Below are positions 8,165 to 15,558 of a stretch of DNA of 64,000 nt, piece after piece. Position 1 is the stretch's first letter; each line of letters opens with the position of its first letter. The notes under the pieces are model-generated. The model had not been told where the DNA came from. It ran no database searches and was given only the letters and a program-made list of their open reading frames with translations. Source of the stretch: Pleurocapsa sp. PCC 7319 (GTDB lineage Bacteria; Cyanobacteriota; Cyanobacteriia; Cyanobacteriales; Xenococcaceae); assembly GCF_000332195.1 (NCBI RefSeq), contig NZ_KB235922.1, positions 2,887,322 through 2,951,321 on the forward strand, written 5' to 3'. The translations under genes and the position numbers were made by a program.

Positions 8165-10651
8165 TTGCATGTAATTGAGCCATTGGATTTTGTAGTTATT
8201 GATACAGAAGGAACAAGAGACTTGAGAGAAATTGCCATTATTGGTAGTGACGGCAAATTAATATATGAGGCTTTAAATCAGGAATATTCTGATTATATAC
8301 AGCCCATCATCCAGAACAAGCCTCTGAAAAATATACTTTTAGATTTTTTAGAAATTACTGAGCATAAACTGCTGATATTTCATAATGCCAAGCATGATCT
8401 TCAAGTTTTAAAAAAAAGTTTCCAAAAAGCTAATTTACCTGGAAAAAATTTTCCTCAGGTAAAGTGTACATTGCAATTAGCTCAACAATCTTTTCCCAGT
8501 TATTATTCATACTCCTTAGAGTATTTAGCCAAAAAGCTAAATTTAAAAGTAGATCGTCAGTATTTTGATACTCGACAAGCTCATACAGCCAGATATGATG
8601 CTCAATTTACTTACCAACTATACTTAGCCATTCACCAGCATATGACTCAAACTTCTATAACAATTAATCCCTTTGGTAGTAGTCGGGTTGATAATCCATT
8701 TCAAAGTCATCCTGACAATACTAATATTTATCATTCTCAATATACAATTTTAGAATCGGTAATTGATGATATTAAATACGATCAAAATCATCAAAGTAAA
8801 GGTGCAGTAGTCATTGGCGAACCTGGAACTGGGAAAACTCATCTAATCATGCGTTTAGCCAAACAAAGGTTAGAGCTTAATCGCCTGTTGTTTATTCCCT
8901 GTCCTAATGATGCAACTACAATTAAGTACCATACCTACAGCTGCATTTTAGAATCATTAAATAAACAGATACCAGAAACAAAATTTACCCAGTTAGAGTA
9001 TTTTTTGGCCAATACTTTTGTGGGTATTATTCAATCTAGTCATAATCAGACTCAAAAAATCAAAGCTATTTTAGATAGTATTCAAAATAATCCTCTTAAA
9101 CTATATGAAATATTAGGAGGAGCAGGAACCCAGTCTAGAAGGAATAGCTGGGATTCGATTGAAAGAATAACCAATGAATGGTGGCTCAATAAATATGGTG
9201 CGGCAGGTTATGCGCCAGAAATTATTCGAGGAATTGTTAAATTTTGTCGCTACTCCGATCCCAACTATAAACAATTAGTCAAGAAATGGTTGGCTGCTGA
9301 TGAATTAGAAGCAGAAGAATTAACTAAAATTGGCTTAAGCAATTGGAACGATGAGATTAGTAAAGAAGATTTTTCTTTAGAAGCGATCGCAGTTTTAGGC
9401 AAGCTTTCTTTGCTCAATGAACCGTTGATCATAGTCTTTGACCAGCTTGAAATGCTAGGTTTAGAACACAATCGTAATATCTTGCTTAACTTTGGAGAAG
9501 CAGTAAAAGAAATTTTCACCAGAGTACCTCATAGCCTAATTATCTTTAATTTATTTGCCGATCGTTGGCGACAGCTACAGCAAACATTTGATGGTTCCAT
9601 TATCGATCGCATTGCTCAATATCAAGTGATTTTGGAGTCCCCATCAACCAAAGATATCCAAGATATTCTGCAACTAAAAGCTCAGGAGACCAAAATAGAT
9701 TTGGCAAATTTATTTACACCACAAGAGATAGAGCAAATTATTAGCAATAAACCTTCAATACGTGCAGTCTTAAATAATGCTGCTGAATATTTTCGTTATA
9801 AATATAAAAATATTCCTCTTCCAAATCGCAAACTTAAAGCTATTGCCAACTTAGGAGAGAATGAGTCACAAGCAGAAATTTTATCGAGATTAAGCAAACT
9901 AGAATCTCAACAAAATCGATTGGAGCAGTTACTTAAAAATATTGCTCAAGCTTTTAATACTTTTGTTGACAACTCAGATGAAGATAATGAAGAAAGTTCT
10001 TTGGCAATAAACAATCACAATTCAGCTTCCGCTATACCATCAGAACCAGTTAGCTCAGATTCTAAGTTAGTTCCAAAATCTCTGGATGCTAAAATTATTG
10101 ATTATCTGGGAATTCAGCAAAGACTTCTCGAACAAGAATATAGTGAAGCGGAAATTTTACTCGATGAGAAAGATGCTGGAAAACTCAAAGATATCGTTCT
10201 AGCTTTTCAGAAAATCATTAATCTAGAGTTGGATATTTTGCCTAGTAAGCGAGTTTTACCTGCTCATATAGTTATCACTAATAAAAACCTTTGTATTGGC
10301 TTTCTCAGTGCTTGTAAAGGTAGTAAGTTTACTTCTCGGATTCAAAATTATAATGAAATTGTCGCTACTAAAGACCAAATCAAATTCTTACTTTGGCGTG
10401 ATGAGAGAAGTGATCCCATCAAAAATGGAACAGTGGGCAGTAAGGAAATAATTAAACTCAATAATACTAAAAATGGATACTATAAGCCAATTGAGCGCAA
10501 CAATCGGATAACATTTGAATTAATCTATAAATTTATCAGTGCTATCTATAACCAAGATTTAGAAATAGATATTGACACTGAGCTAGAATCTTCACTACAG
10601 ATAGTTGCCGATTATTTTCGGGAATACTGGCTCATAAAAGAATTATTTTAG
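8165..10651 (+). CDS. DEDDh exonuclease fused to a P-loop ATPase, 828 aa
   Basis: The N-terminal 160 residues form a DnaQ-like 3'-5' exonuclease domain: Exo I is DTEG (Asp13, Glu15), Exo II is HNAKHD (Asp78), and Exo III is HTARYD (His140, Asp145), the spacing of the DEDDh subclass. A P-loop GEPGTGKT follows at 218-225, with Walker B LIIVFDQLE around Asp426 and a sensor-like WRQLQQTFDGSIIDRI segment near 470-485. A probable coiled coil (SRLSKLESQQNRLEQLL) lies near 580-600, then an acidic linker, then a 190-residue C-terminal domain of unknown type. The start is a TTG; no ATG is available before residue 160. I do not recognise a named family with this architecture. A nucleic-acid surveillance or defence role is inference. 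Confidence 0.8.
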   Translation: MHVIEPLDFVVIDTEGTRDLREIAIIGSDGKLIYEALNQEYSDYIQPIIQNKPLKNILLDFLEITEHKLLIFHNAKHDLQVLKKSFQKANLPGKNFPQVKCTLQLAQQSFPSYYSYSLEYLAKKLNLKVDRQYFDTRQAHTARYDAQFTYQLYLAIHQHMTQTSITINPFGSSRVDNPFQSHPDNTNIYHSQYTILESVIDDIKYDQNHQSKGAVVIGEPGTGKTHLIMRLAKQRLELNRLLFIPCPNDATTIKYHTYSCILESLNKQIPETKFTQLEYFLANTFVGIIQSSHNQTQKIKAILDSIQNNPLKLYEILGGAGTQSRRNSWDSIERITNEWWLNKYGAAGYAPEIIRGIVKFCRYSDPNYKQLVKKWLAADELEAEELTKIGLSNWNDEISKEDFSLEAIAVLGKLSLLNEPLIIVFDQLEMLGLEHNRNILLNFGEAVKEIFTRVPHSLIIFNLFADRWRQLQQTFDGSIIDRIAQYQVILESPSTKDIQDILQLKAQETKIDLANLFTPQEIEQIISNKPSIRAVLNNAAEYFRYKYKNIPLPNRKLKAIANLGENESQAEILSRLSKLESQQNRLEQLLKNIAQAFNTFVDNSDEDNEESSLAINNHNSASAIPSEPVSSDSKLVPKSLDAKIIDYLGIQQRLLEQEYSEAEILLDEKDAGKLKDIVLAFQKIINLELDILPSKRVLPAHIVITNKNLCIGFLSACKGSKFTSRIQNYNEIVATKDQIKFLLWRDERSDPIKNGTVGSKEIIKLNNTKNGYYKPIERNNRITFELIYKFISAIYNQDLEIDIDTELESSLQIVADYFREYWLIKELF

Positions 10652-10747
10652 ATTTACTGCAATTATGCCAATCTTAATTTCTATCAGTTTCTGAGGTATG
10701 ACTTAATCTAAAAAGCATACCTCAACAATTAAGAACGATACTTTAGT

Positions 10748-10945
10748 CTAACTATCGCCTTTTGAATCTTGCTCTGCATCTACTTTAGGGACAATATCAG
10801 GACGCTCTGCATTTTCCCAACCCGCAGGACGTTTGGAGTTATACCAAGCAATTGATCCTATAGATACGGCTGCGATAAAACCAATTACATATACGGCGAC
10901 AAAATAAGTAGGAAATTCACCTGCTACTGCGAACAACAAATTCAT
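10748..10945 (-). CDS. psb35: Small one-helix thylakoid protein, probably Psb35
   Basis: 65 residues with one membrane helix (about residues 10-33, FPTYFVAVYVIGFIAAVSIGSIAW) followed by YNSKRPAGWENAERPDIVPK and an acidic tail. This layout matches my recollection of the small PSII assembly protein Psb35 (Ssl2148 type) that accompanies CP47 assembly modules; I cannot confirm it without a search. The ATG at 10945 is preferred over the in-frame TTG at 10957. It is transcribed alone between the exonuclease-ATPase gene and a repeat-containing gap. Confidence 0.55.
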   Translation of the reverse strand: MNLLFAVAGEFPTYFVAVYVIGFIAAVSIGSIAWYNSKRPAGWENAERPDIVPKVDAEQDSKGDS

Positions 10946-11002
10946 ATCTAAAAACAAGTAATTTTATAGTTAATAATTCTTAATATTACCAGATACCACT
11001 GC

Positions 11003-11085
11003 TATGGCCGTACAAAATTGTATTAGGACAAATTTATTTGATTGCTCGTAAGTAATGAATAATGAGTAATGAGTAATGAATGTCC
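11003..11085 (+). repeat. Dispersed intergenic repeat, copy A
   Basis: The block runs from GCCGTACAAA through TTAGGACAA, TTTATTTGATTGCTCGTAAG and a run of GAGTAAT heptamers to GTCC. An inverted, diverged copy lies at 50948-51028. It fills the gap between the small photosystem gene and the next small membrane protein. The conserved core plus heptamer tail suggests a dispersed non-coding element. Confidence 0.75.
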
Positions 11086-11198
11086 CAATGTAAGTCTATG
11101 TTGCTACAACTATTGGCAACGAAGTCTGATTAAATATATTCTCAGTTAGTAAACTGGTAGAATGACAGCTCAAAATTTGCCAGTAAAATATTTGCTTT

Positions 11199-11420
11199 CT
11201 AATTAAAATTTTCAGTAGACCAGGAATTTAAGCTAGCGATCGCCAGTGAAACACCAACCAAAGCAAATTTCAGGATCCAAGGCGCGCAGAACAGAGTGAC
11301 AAGGGAAAATGTTACGGATGTAAAACGAGTTGCCGTTTTAAATACTTCATCTTTTAATTTAGAACTGATGTACAGTGCGATCGCCGCAACCAGCAATGTT
11401 GCTAATGAAAGCGCAAGCAT
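11199..11420 (-). CDS. Small two-helix membrane protein, 73 aa
   Basis: MLALSLATLLVAAIALYISS begins one membrane helix; a second follows in SVTFSLVTLFCAPWILKFALVGVSLAIASL. A short charged loop (KLKDEVFKTATR) separates them. I do not recognise the family. It looks like a real gene rather than a shadow because it has a regular hydrophobic pattern and no competing frame. The 268-bp gap upstream (11421-11688) holds nothing recognisable. Confidence 0.55.
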   Translation of the reverse strand: MLALSLATLLVAAIALYISSKLKDEVFKTATRFTSVTFSLVTLFCAPWILKFALVGVSLAIASLNSWSTENFN

Positions 11421-11688
11421 TTGATTTCCCCTTAATATTATGAAATTTAAGACACTATTTTTGATTCAAATATTTGTTTTTCGCTTCTATCTAAACTAGT
11501 GCGACTGCTTGAGACAGAGAAAAACATTTATTAGCCCTAGTATTAAGATATTATAACTTCTAGTATTTTTGTCAACTCATCACTTGTGCTTAAATACCTA
11601 TAATTTAGGAATAATCTGTCTCTGAAGCCAGAACGACTAAAAGTCTATTATGAGCATATTCTGGCGATCGCTCATCTTGTTGCTCGAG

Positions 11689-11880
11689 CTAATAATTTTT
11701 GCCAAAGTAAACACCGATCGCGCTACCGATCAATATTACTTGGGATGTGATTATTAAAGTAAAAATCTCTTTTCTTCCGCTTTCTGCTAAACCATAACCA
11801 ATCACACCAAAACATAAACAATTGTCGTGCCATAGATGCTCACCATAGTGATCGCACCAAGTAGTTTTTTTTGTTTTCAT
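11689..11880 (-). CDS. Small hypothetical protein with one membrane segment, 63 aa
   Basis: The N-terminal half has a Cys/His cluster (TWCDHYGEHLWHDNCLCFG), and the C-terminal half is one hydrophobic helix (IFTLIITSQVILIGSAIGVYFG). The cluster could bind a metal but is not a motif I can name. It is divergent from the pilin-like cluster that starts at 11984. Confidence is limited by the short length. Confidence 0.45.
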   Translation of the reverse strand: MKTKKTTWCDHYGEHLWHDNCLCFGVIGYGLAESGRKEIFTLIITSQVILIGSAIGVYFGKNY

Positions 11881-11983
11881 TGATAGCTAATTAGGTATTT
11901 CTGGGTACTCTCAAAAATACTTAGGTGAGGCAATTTTTATTTTTATGCCTTGAATCAATATTTTGTTTACGTTTTAGCTTTAA

Positions 11984-13495
11984 ATGAAACTTTTTTTATT
12001 AAAAATTATTTTACAACGTCGCACCAGGGATGAAGGGTTTACTCTCCCGATGGTAATTGCTTTGGGTTTAGTGATGGTTCTTTTGGGTACGGTAAATATT
12101 GTCAAATCCAATGAAGAAAATCTCAATGCTATTTCGCTCAACAGTTCTTCTGATGCTTTGGCTGTTGCAGAAGTTGGTGTTACTAAGTATCGGGAACTGC
12201 TCAATCAAAATCGTATATTAACTGTCTACAATCACGATCAGTGGACTACCAATGCTAATGTAACTGGGCAAACTTGCGATAATATTGCGACTACTCCCAC
12301 AGGTTGGGAAGATGGTGGTACTGCTGCTGCTCCGAACGATACTACTAAGTGGTGGGAAATAAATGAGAATATCGATGGTACAGCTGGGGATGAAACTATT
12401 GGTGAATATAAATTAGTTAGCTACGTATACGACAATGATGGCAATCGAGCAGATAACGATAATGGTCAGTTTGTTCCTAATGATGATCTGGCTAATACTA
12501 CTGATTCGTTCACCTATAATGATACGGCTTATGATCCTGTAACCAGTCCAAATGGTTACAATCCTAGAGGAATTTTAACTATCCAAGGTCGAAGTAGAGA
12601 TGATAGCGAAGCGCAAATTGAGGTTGAAATTCCTTTACGTATTAATGACTTGGAAAATTTTGCTCCTGTACTTTGGGTAGGAAGTGGTGCGATAAATAAT
12701 TCAGGAACTTTAAATATTGTCGATTCAGAACAAAATATAGTTTTTTCGGGTGCTGGAAGCAATTGTGCAAAGCCTGCTGATATTGATGGCAACAATGTGA
12801 TTAGAGATCCTCGCAGCATTCCATCTATTATTGATGATCCTGCTGGAGTGTCTACTGCTACACCCCCAATACCTGCAATACCCAATACAAATAAAAATGG
12901 TTCAAATAATGGAATTGGTTCTATAAGTACAGTAGGTGGTGAAGTCTTATTGCCAAGACCTCAATCTCCTCCAGACAATAAAACCTCTAGTGATGACCAA
13001 GGACGCTTCTTATATGATATTAGTACTTTAACTATCAATGATAACGATCTTTTAACCGACGGCACGGCTAAAGTAACTTTATACGTTAGAAATAATATAA
13101 CGATTTCAAATACTGGCGGAACAGTTAATTTAGGCAACTTTAATAAAGCTACTTCCAATGTTTCTTCTCATAATTTAGAAATTTATGGTAATACTAGCAC
13201 TCAAATTACAATTGACTCTGGTAGTTCAGGTGACGAAACGAACATCGAAGCCTTTATTCATGCTCCAAACTCAACTATGAACATTGCAGGAAATGGAAGA
13301 GTAAATATTAACGGTGCTGTTTGGGTAAACAATTTTAATATTACTGGAAGCGCAGAAGTAAATATAGAGGGGGATCAAACAGATACTACAACTGGTTCTG
13401 AACCCTCATATAAATTTTATACAACTATTGCCAATAGAACCCCTAGACCAATAACCAGCAGTCCTACTAATTGGGAAAGAGAGGAGGTGGAATAA
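11984..13495 (+). CDS. Large PilX-like prepilin
   Basis: 503 residues. The N-terminus has a class III prepilin signal: basic leader ILQRRTRDEG, cleavage after Gly, then FTLPMVIALGLVMVLLGTVNIV as the membrane/assembly helix. The residue at mature position 5 is not Glu (FTLPM), as is common in PilX/GspK-type tip pilins. The remaining 460 residues are Asn/Asp/Thr-rich and beta-like, with an adhesin-like region around 350-460 (many Asn/Ile strand repeats such as NITISNTGGTVNLGNF). It heads a plus-strand run of four prepilins (spacing 4 bp, then overlap, then 30 bp). By analogy it may be a tip or surface subunit of a type IV pilus or of the hormogonium-type secretion pseudopilus. Confidence 0.72.
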   Translation: MKLFLLKIILQRRTRDEGFTLPMVIALGLVMVLLGTVNIVKSNEENLNAISLNSSSDALAVAEVGVTKYRELLNQNRILTVYNHDQWTTNANVTGQTCDNIATTPTGWEDGGTAAAPNDTTKWWEINENIDGTAGDETIGEYKLVSYVYDNDGNRADNDNGQFVPNDDLANTTDSFTYNDTAYDPVTSPNGYNPRGILTIQGRSRDDSEAQIEVEIPLRINDLENFAPVLWVGSGAINNSGTLNIVDSEQNIVFSGAGSNCAKPADIDGNNVIRDPRSIPSIIDDPAGVSTATPPIPAIPNTNKNGSNNGIGSISTVGGEVLLPRPQSPPDNKTSSDDQGRFLYDISTLTINDNDLLTDGTAKVTLYVRNNITISNTGGTVNLGNFNKATSNVSSHNLEIYGNTSTQITIDSGSSGDETNIEAFIHAPNSTMNIAGNGRVNINGAVWVNNFNITGSAEVNIEGDQTDTTTGSEPSYKFYTTIANRTPRPITSSPTNWEREEVE

Positions 13496-13499
13496 GCTA

Positions 13500-14039
13500 A
13501 TGTATTTGATGTATTTATTTAAATTGAAACATAGAAAATCTTTAAATCAGGGTTTTACAACCTTAGAAATTTTGATCTCAATAATTATTGCACTAGCTTT
13601 TGTGAGTGTTGCTATGCAATCTTTTGTGTTAGCAATGGGTATGAAAGTTCAAGCCCAAGAGAAACAAAGAGCTAATCAGCTAATCCAAGAAGATTTGGAA
13701 CAAGTTAGTACTCTTGCTAGCAATATTGCCGAAGATCACGATAATATGTGTAATCCTGCTGCTTATGCTAATGGCTATGCAAAAGACTTATGGGATGACC
13801 TTAATGCTCTAGCATTACCAACAGCTCAACTTATCCAAAAGGCTGATGGAACTAATGTAGGAAAAACTTTGAGATTGGCACGCAATCATATAAGTAATGG
13901 GAGTAATACCGCTCCCTATCGAACTTTAAAAATTAATTATCAAGTACAAGAATTAGATAGCTCAGATAATCCCACTGGTGATGTTATTGCAGAGCGTTAT
14001 GTGGAGGTAATACCTGATGTTGCTTTACAATGTCCGTAA
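13500..14039 (+). CDS. Prepilin-like protein, HpsB/PilV type
   Basis: 179 residues. The leader HRKSLNQG is followed by FTTLEILISIIIALAFVSVAMQSFVLA, a classical prepilin helix with Glu5 present. The following QAQEKQRANQLIQEDLEQV segment is the amphipathic part of alpha-1, as in the pseudopilins called HpsB in filamentous cyanobacteria. The rest is a small globular domain with one Cys pair (MCNPA and the terminal ALQCP). It starts 4 bp after the PilX-like gene, and its end overlaps the next pilin gene by 23 bp, so translation is probably coupled. Confidence 0.75.
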   Translation: MYLMYLFKLKHRKSLNQGFTTLEILISIIIALAFVSVAMQSFVLAMGMKVQAQEKQRANQLIQEDLEQVSTLASNIAEDHDNMCNPAAYANGYAKDLWDDLNALALPTAQLIQKADGTNVGKTLRLARNHISNGSNTAPYRTLKINYQVQELDSSDNPTGDVIAERYVEVIPDVALQCP

Positions 14040-14565
14040 GAAGATCAATAAGGGTTTTACTCTTGTTGAAATGATTACAACAGTAATTATTGTTGGTGTT
14101 ATAGCTAGTGTTGCTGCTCCAAATTTACTTGGTATGCTCAATCAAGCTCGTGTTAAAGATGGTTTAGCTCAAGTTGAAGGTGCAATAAAAGAGACTCAAA
14201 GACAAGCAATACGCAGAGGAAAAATTTGCAAAATTAAATTTGTTACTGAAACCATTGATGGCAAATCCAGACAAACAATTAACGTTGTTGAAAGTACTGA
14301 TACTGGAGAGACAGTTAGTGCTGGCTACTATAACGGCTGTTTACTAAGCAAAAGAATCTTACCAGTAGACGTATCGGTTAATACAGGTGGTATTACCAAA
14401 ATAACTTTTTCTGGAAAAGGAAATACCGATAGCAGTAGTGAGGGAATAATCAGAATATCTCACCCTCTGACTACGACCGAAAAATGTGTGCAAATAGAAG
14501 GTTTATTAGGAAATATTTTAACAGGAGACTTTGACAGTGGGACTTCTACCTGCAATGCCAGTTAA
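14017..14565 (+). CDS. Prepilin, GspH/FimT (PilA9-PilA11) type
   Basis: 182 residues. KKINKG is followed by FTLVEMITTVIIVGVIASVAAPNLLGML, with Glu5, then KDGLAQVEGAIKETQRQAIRRGK, which is the pattern of GspH/FimT minor pilins. The C-terminal domain has three cysteines near KICKI, NGCLLS and KCVQIEG and ends CNAS. Synechocystis has an analogous run of minor pilin genes (pilA9-pilA11 with slr2018). The start ATG lies inside the previous gene. Confidence 0.8.
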   Translation: MLLYNVRKKINKGFTLVEMITTVIIVGVIASVAAPNLLGMLNQARVKDGLAQVEGAIKETQRQAIRRGKICKIKFVTETIDGKSRQTINVVESTDTGETVSAGYYNGCLLSKRILPVDVSVNTGGITKITFSGKGNTDSSSEGIIRISHPLTTTEKCVQIEGLLGNILTGDFDSGTSTCNAS

Positions 14566-14595
14566 AAAATAACTCTATTGTGTATTTAATTATCA

Positions 14596-15111
14596 ATGCA
14601 GAATAACATCAAAAGAAAGAGCGATCGCGGTTTTACCTTGATAGAATTGATGACCGTTCTTGTAATTATTGGCATTGTCGCTGCGATCGCATCTCCTAAT
14701 TTTCTCGGATTACTCAATCGCACAAAAGTTAACGTTTCATTAGAACAGCTTTTGGGAGCTATTCGAGAAACCCAAAGAATGGCAATGCGTCAGGGTAAAC
14801 GTTGCGACATAAAGATTAATCCAAATACTAATATTATTACTGCGGACCCTTCTAATTGCATATTCAATAACAGAAAGATAGATGAAAATGTAGATATCAG
14901 AACCAATCTTTCTGGTTCAATTCCTAATATTTCTTTTTCCCATAAAGGAAATACAACTAAAATGGGTACTATTGTAGTATCTTCTAATTTAATTAATCAT
15001 CAGAAATGTTTTGTCATTTCTCTGGGTTTAGGTATTATGAGAACAGGTAACTATACTGGGAGTAAAAATGGTTCTGTTTCTGCTAGTAAATGTAAACCAT
15101 CTACTAATTGA
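14596..15111 (+). CDS. Prepilin, GspH/FimT type, paralogue of the preceding gene
   Basis: 171 residues. The leader KRKSDRG precedes FTLIELMTVLVIIGIVAAIASPNFLGLL, Glu5 present, then LEQLLGAIRETQRMAMRQGKRC. It aligns by eye with the upstream pilin along its whole length, including the IRETQR.A.R.GK.C block, a central KGNT motif and the late Cys residues, so the two probably arose by tandem duplication. Start codon is 30 bp after the previous stop. It is the last gene of the plus-strand pilin run. Confidence 0.82.
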   Translation: MQNNIKRKSDRGFTLIELMTVLVIIGIVAAIASPNFLGLLNRTKVNVSLEQLLGAIRETQRMAMRQGKRCDIKINPNTNIITADPSNCIFNNRKIDENVDIRTNLSGSIPNISFSHKGNTTKMGTIVVSSNLINHQKCFVISLGLGIMRTGNYTGSKNGSVSASKCKPSTN

Positions 15112-15332
15112 AACCTTTGATATTCTAAAGTTTTTTGTATTTAATTTTCATTCAAAAAAATCTCTAGATTTTTATCAATAAATATAATTAATTAACATGA
15201 AGCAGTAAAACTTTTAACTCATCCCACGCATAAATGACGTGGAATTTCGTGCTATTAGCTAATTGGGCATCGTCGCCTAATCCAGGTTAAGTCTAGCAAA
15301 ACTTGGGTTCGTTGCTAATGGGACAATTAGCG

Positions 15333-15360
15333 ATTAGCCATTAGCCATTAGCCATTAGCA
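15333..15360. repeat. 7-bp tandem repeat, four copies
   Basis: ATTAGCC occurs four times (the last copy ends in A). It lies in the 447-bp gap between the convergent pilin genes. Elsewhere in the gap (15215-15245 and 15370-15420) are short CCCAC/GTGGG-type palindromes that resemble decayed transposon ends, but I cannot define an element there. Confidence 0.8.
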
Positions 15361-15457
15361 AGCGATGGGGCGACTCATCATCCCACATCTAAAAGAAATG
15401 GGCTTTCCCCGTCGCTTTCTGTAATGGTCTTAGTATTGATTAAGAAAGCATAAAATT

Positions 15458-15494
15458 AAAATCGACTCAAAGATTTAATGATTGAGTCGATTTT
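15458..15494. terminator. Bidirectional terminator between convergent pilin genes
   Basis: A 13-bp perfect inverted repeat, AAAATCGACTCAA (15458-15470) and TTGAGTCGATTTT (15482-15494), with an 11-nt loop. The A-run on one side and T-run on the other give a U-tract in both directions, which suits its place between a plus-strand and a minus-strand operon. Confidence 0.88.
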
Positions 15495-15558
15495 AAGAAG
15501 ATTAAAAACAAGTTTTGAAAAAAGAGTGATAGAAAGGCCTATTGATCATTATTAGTCA

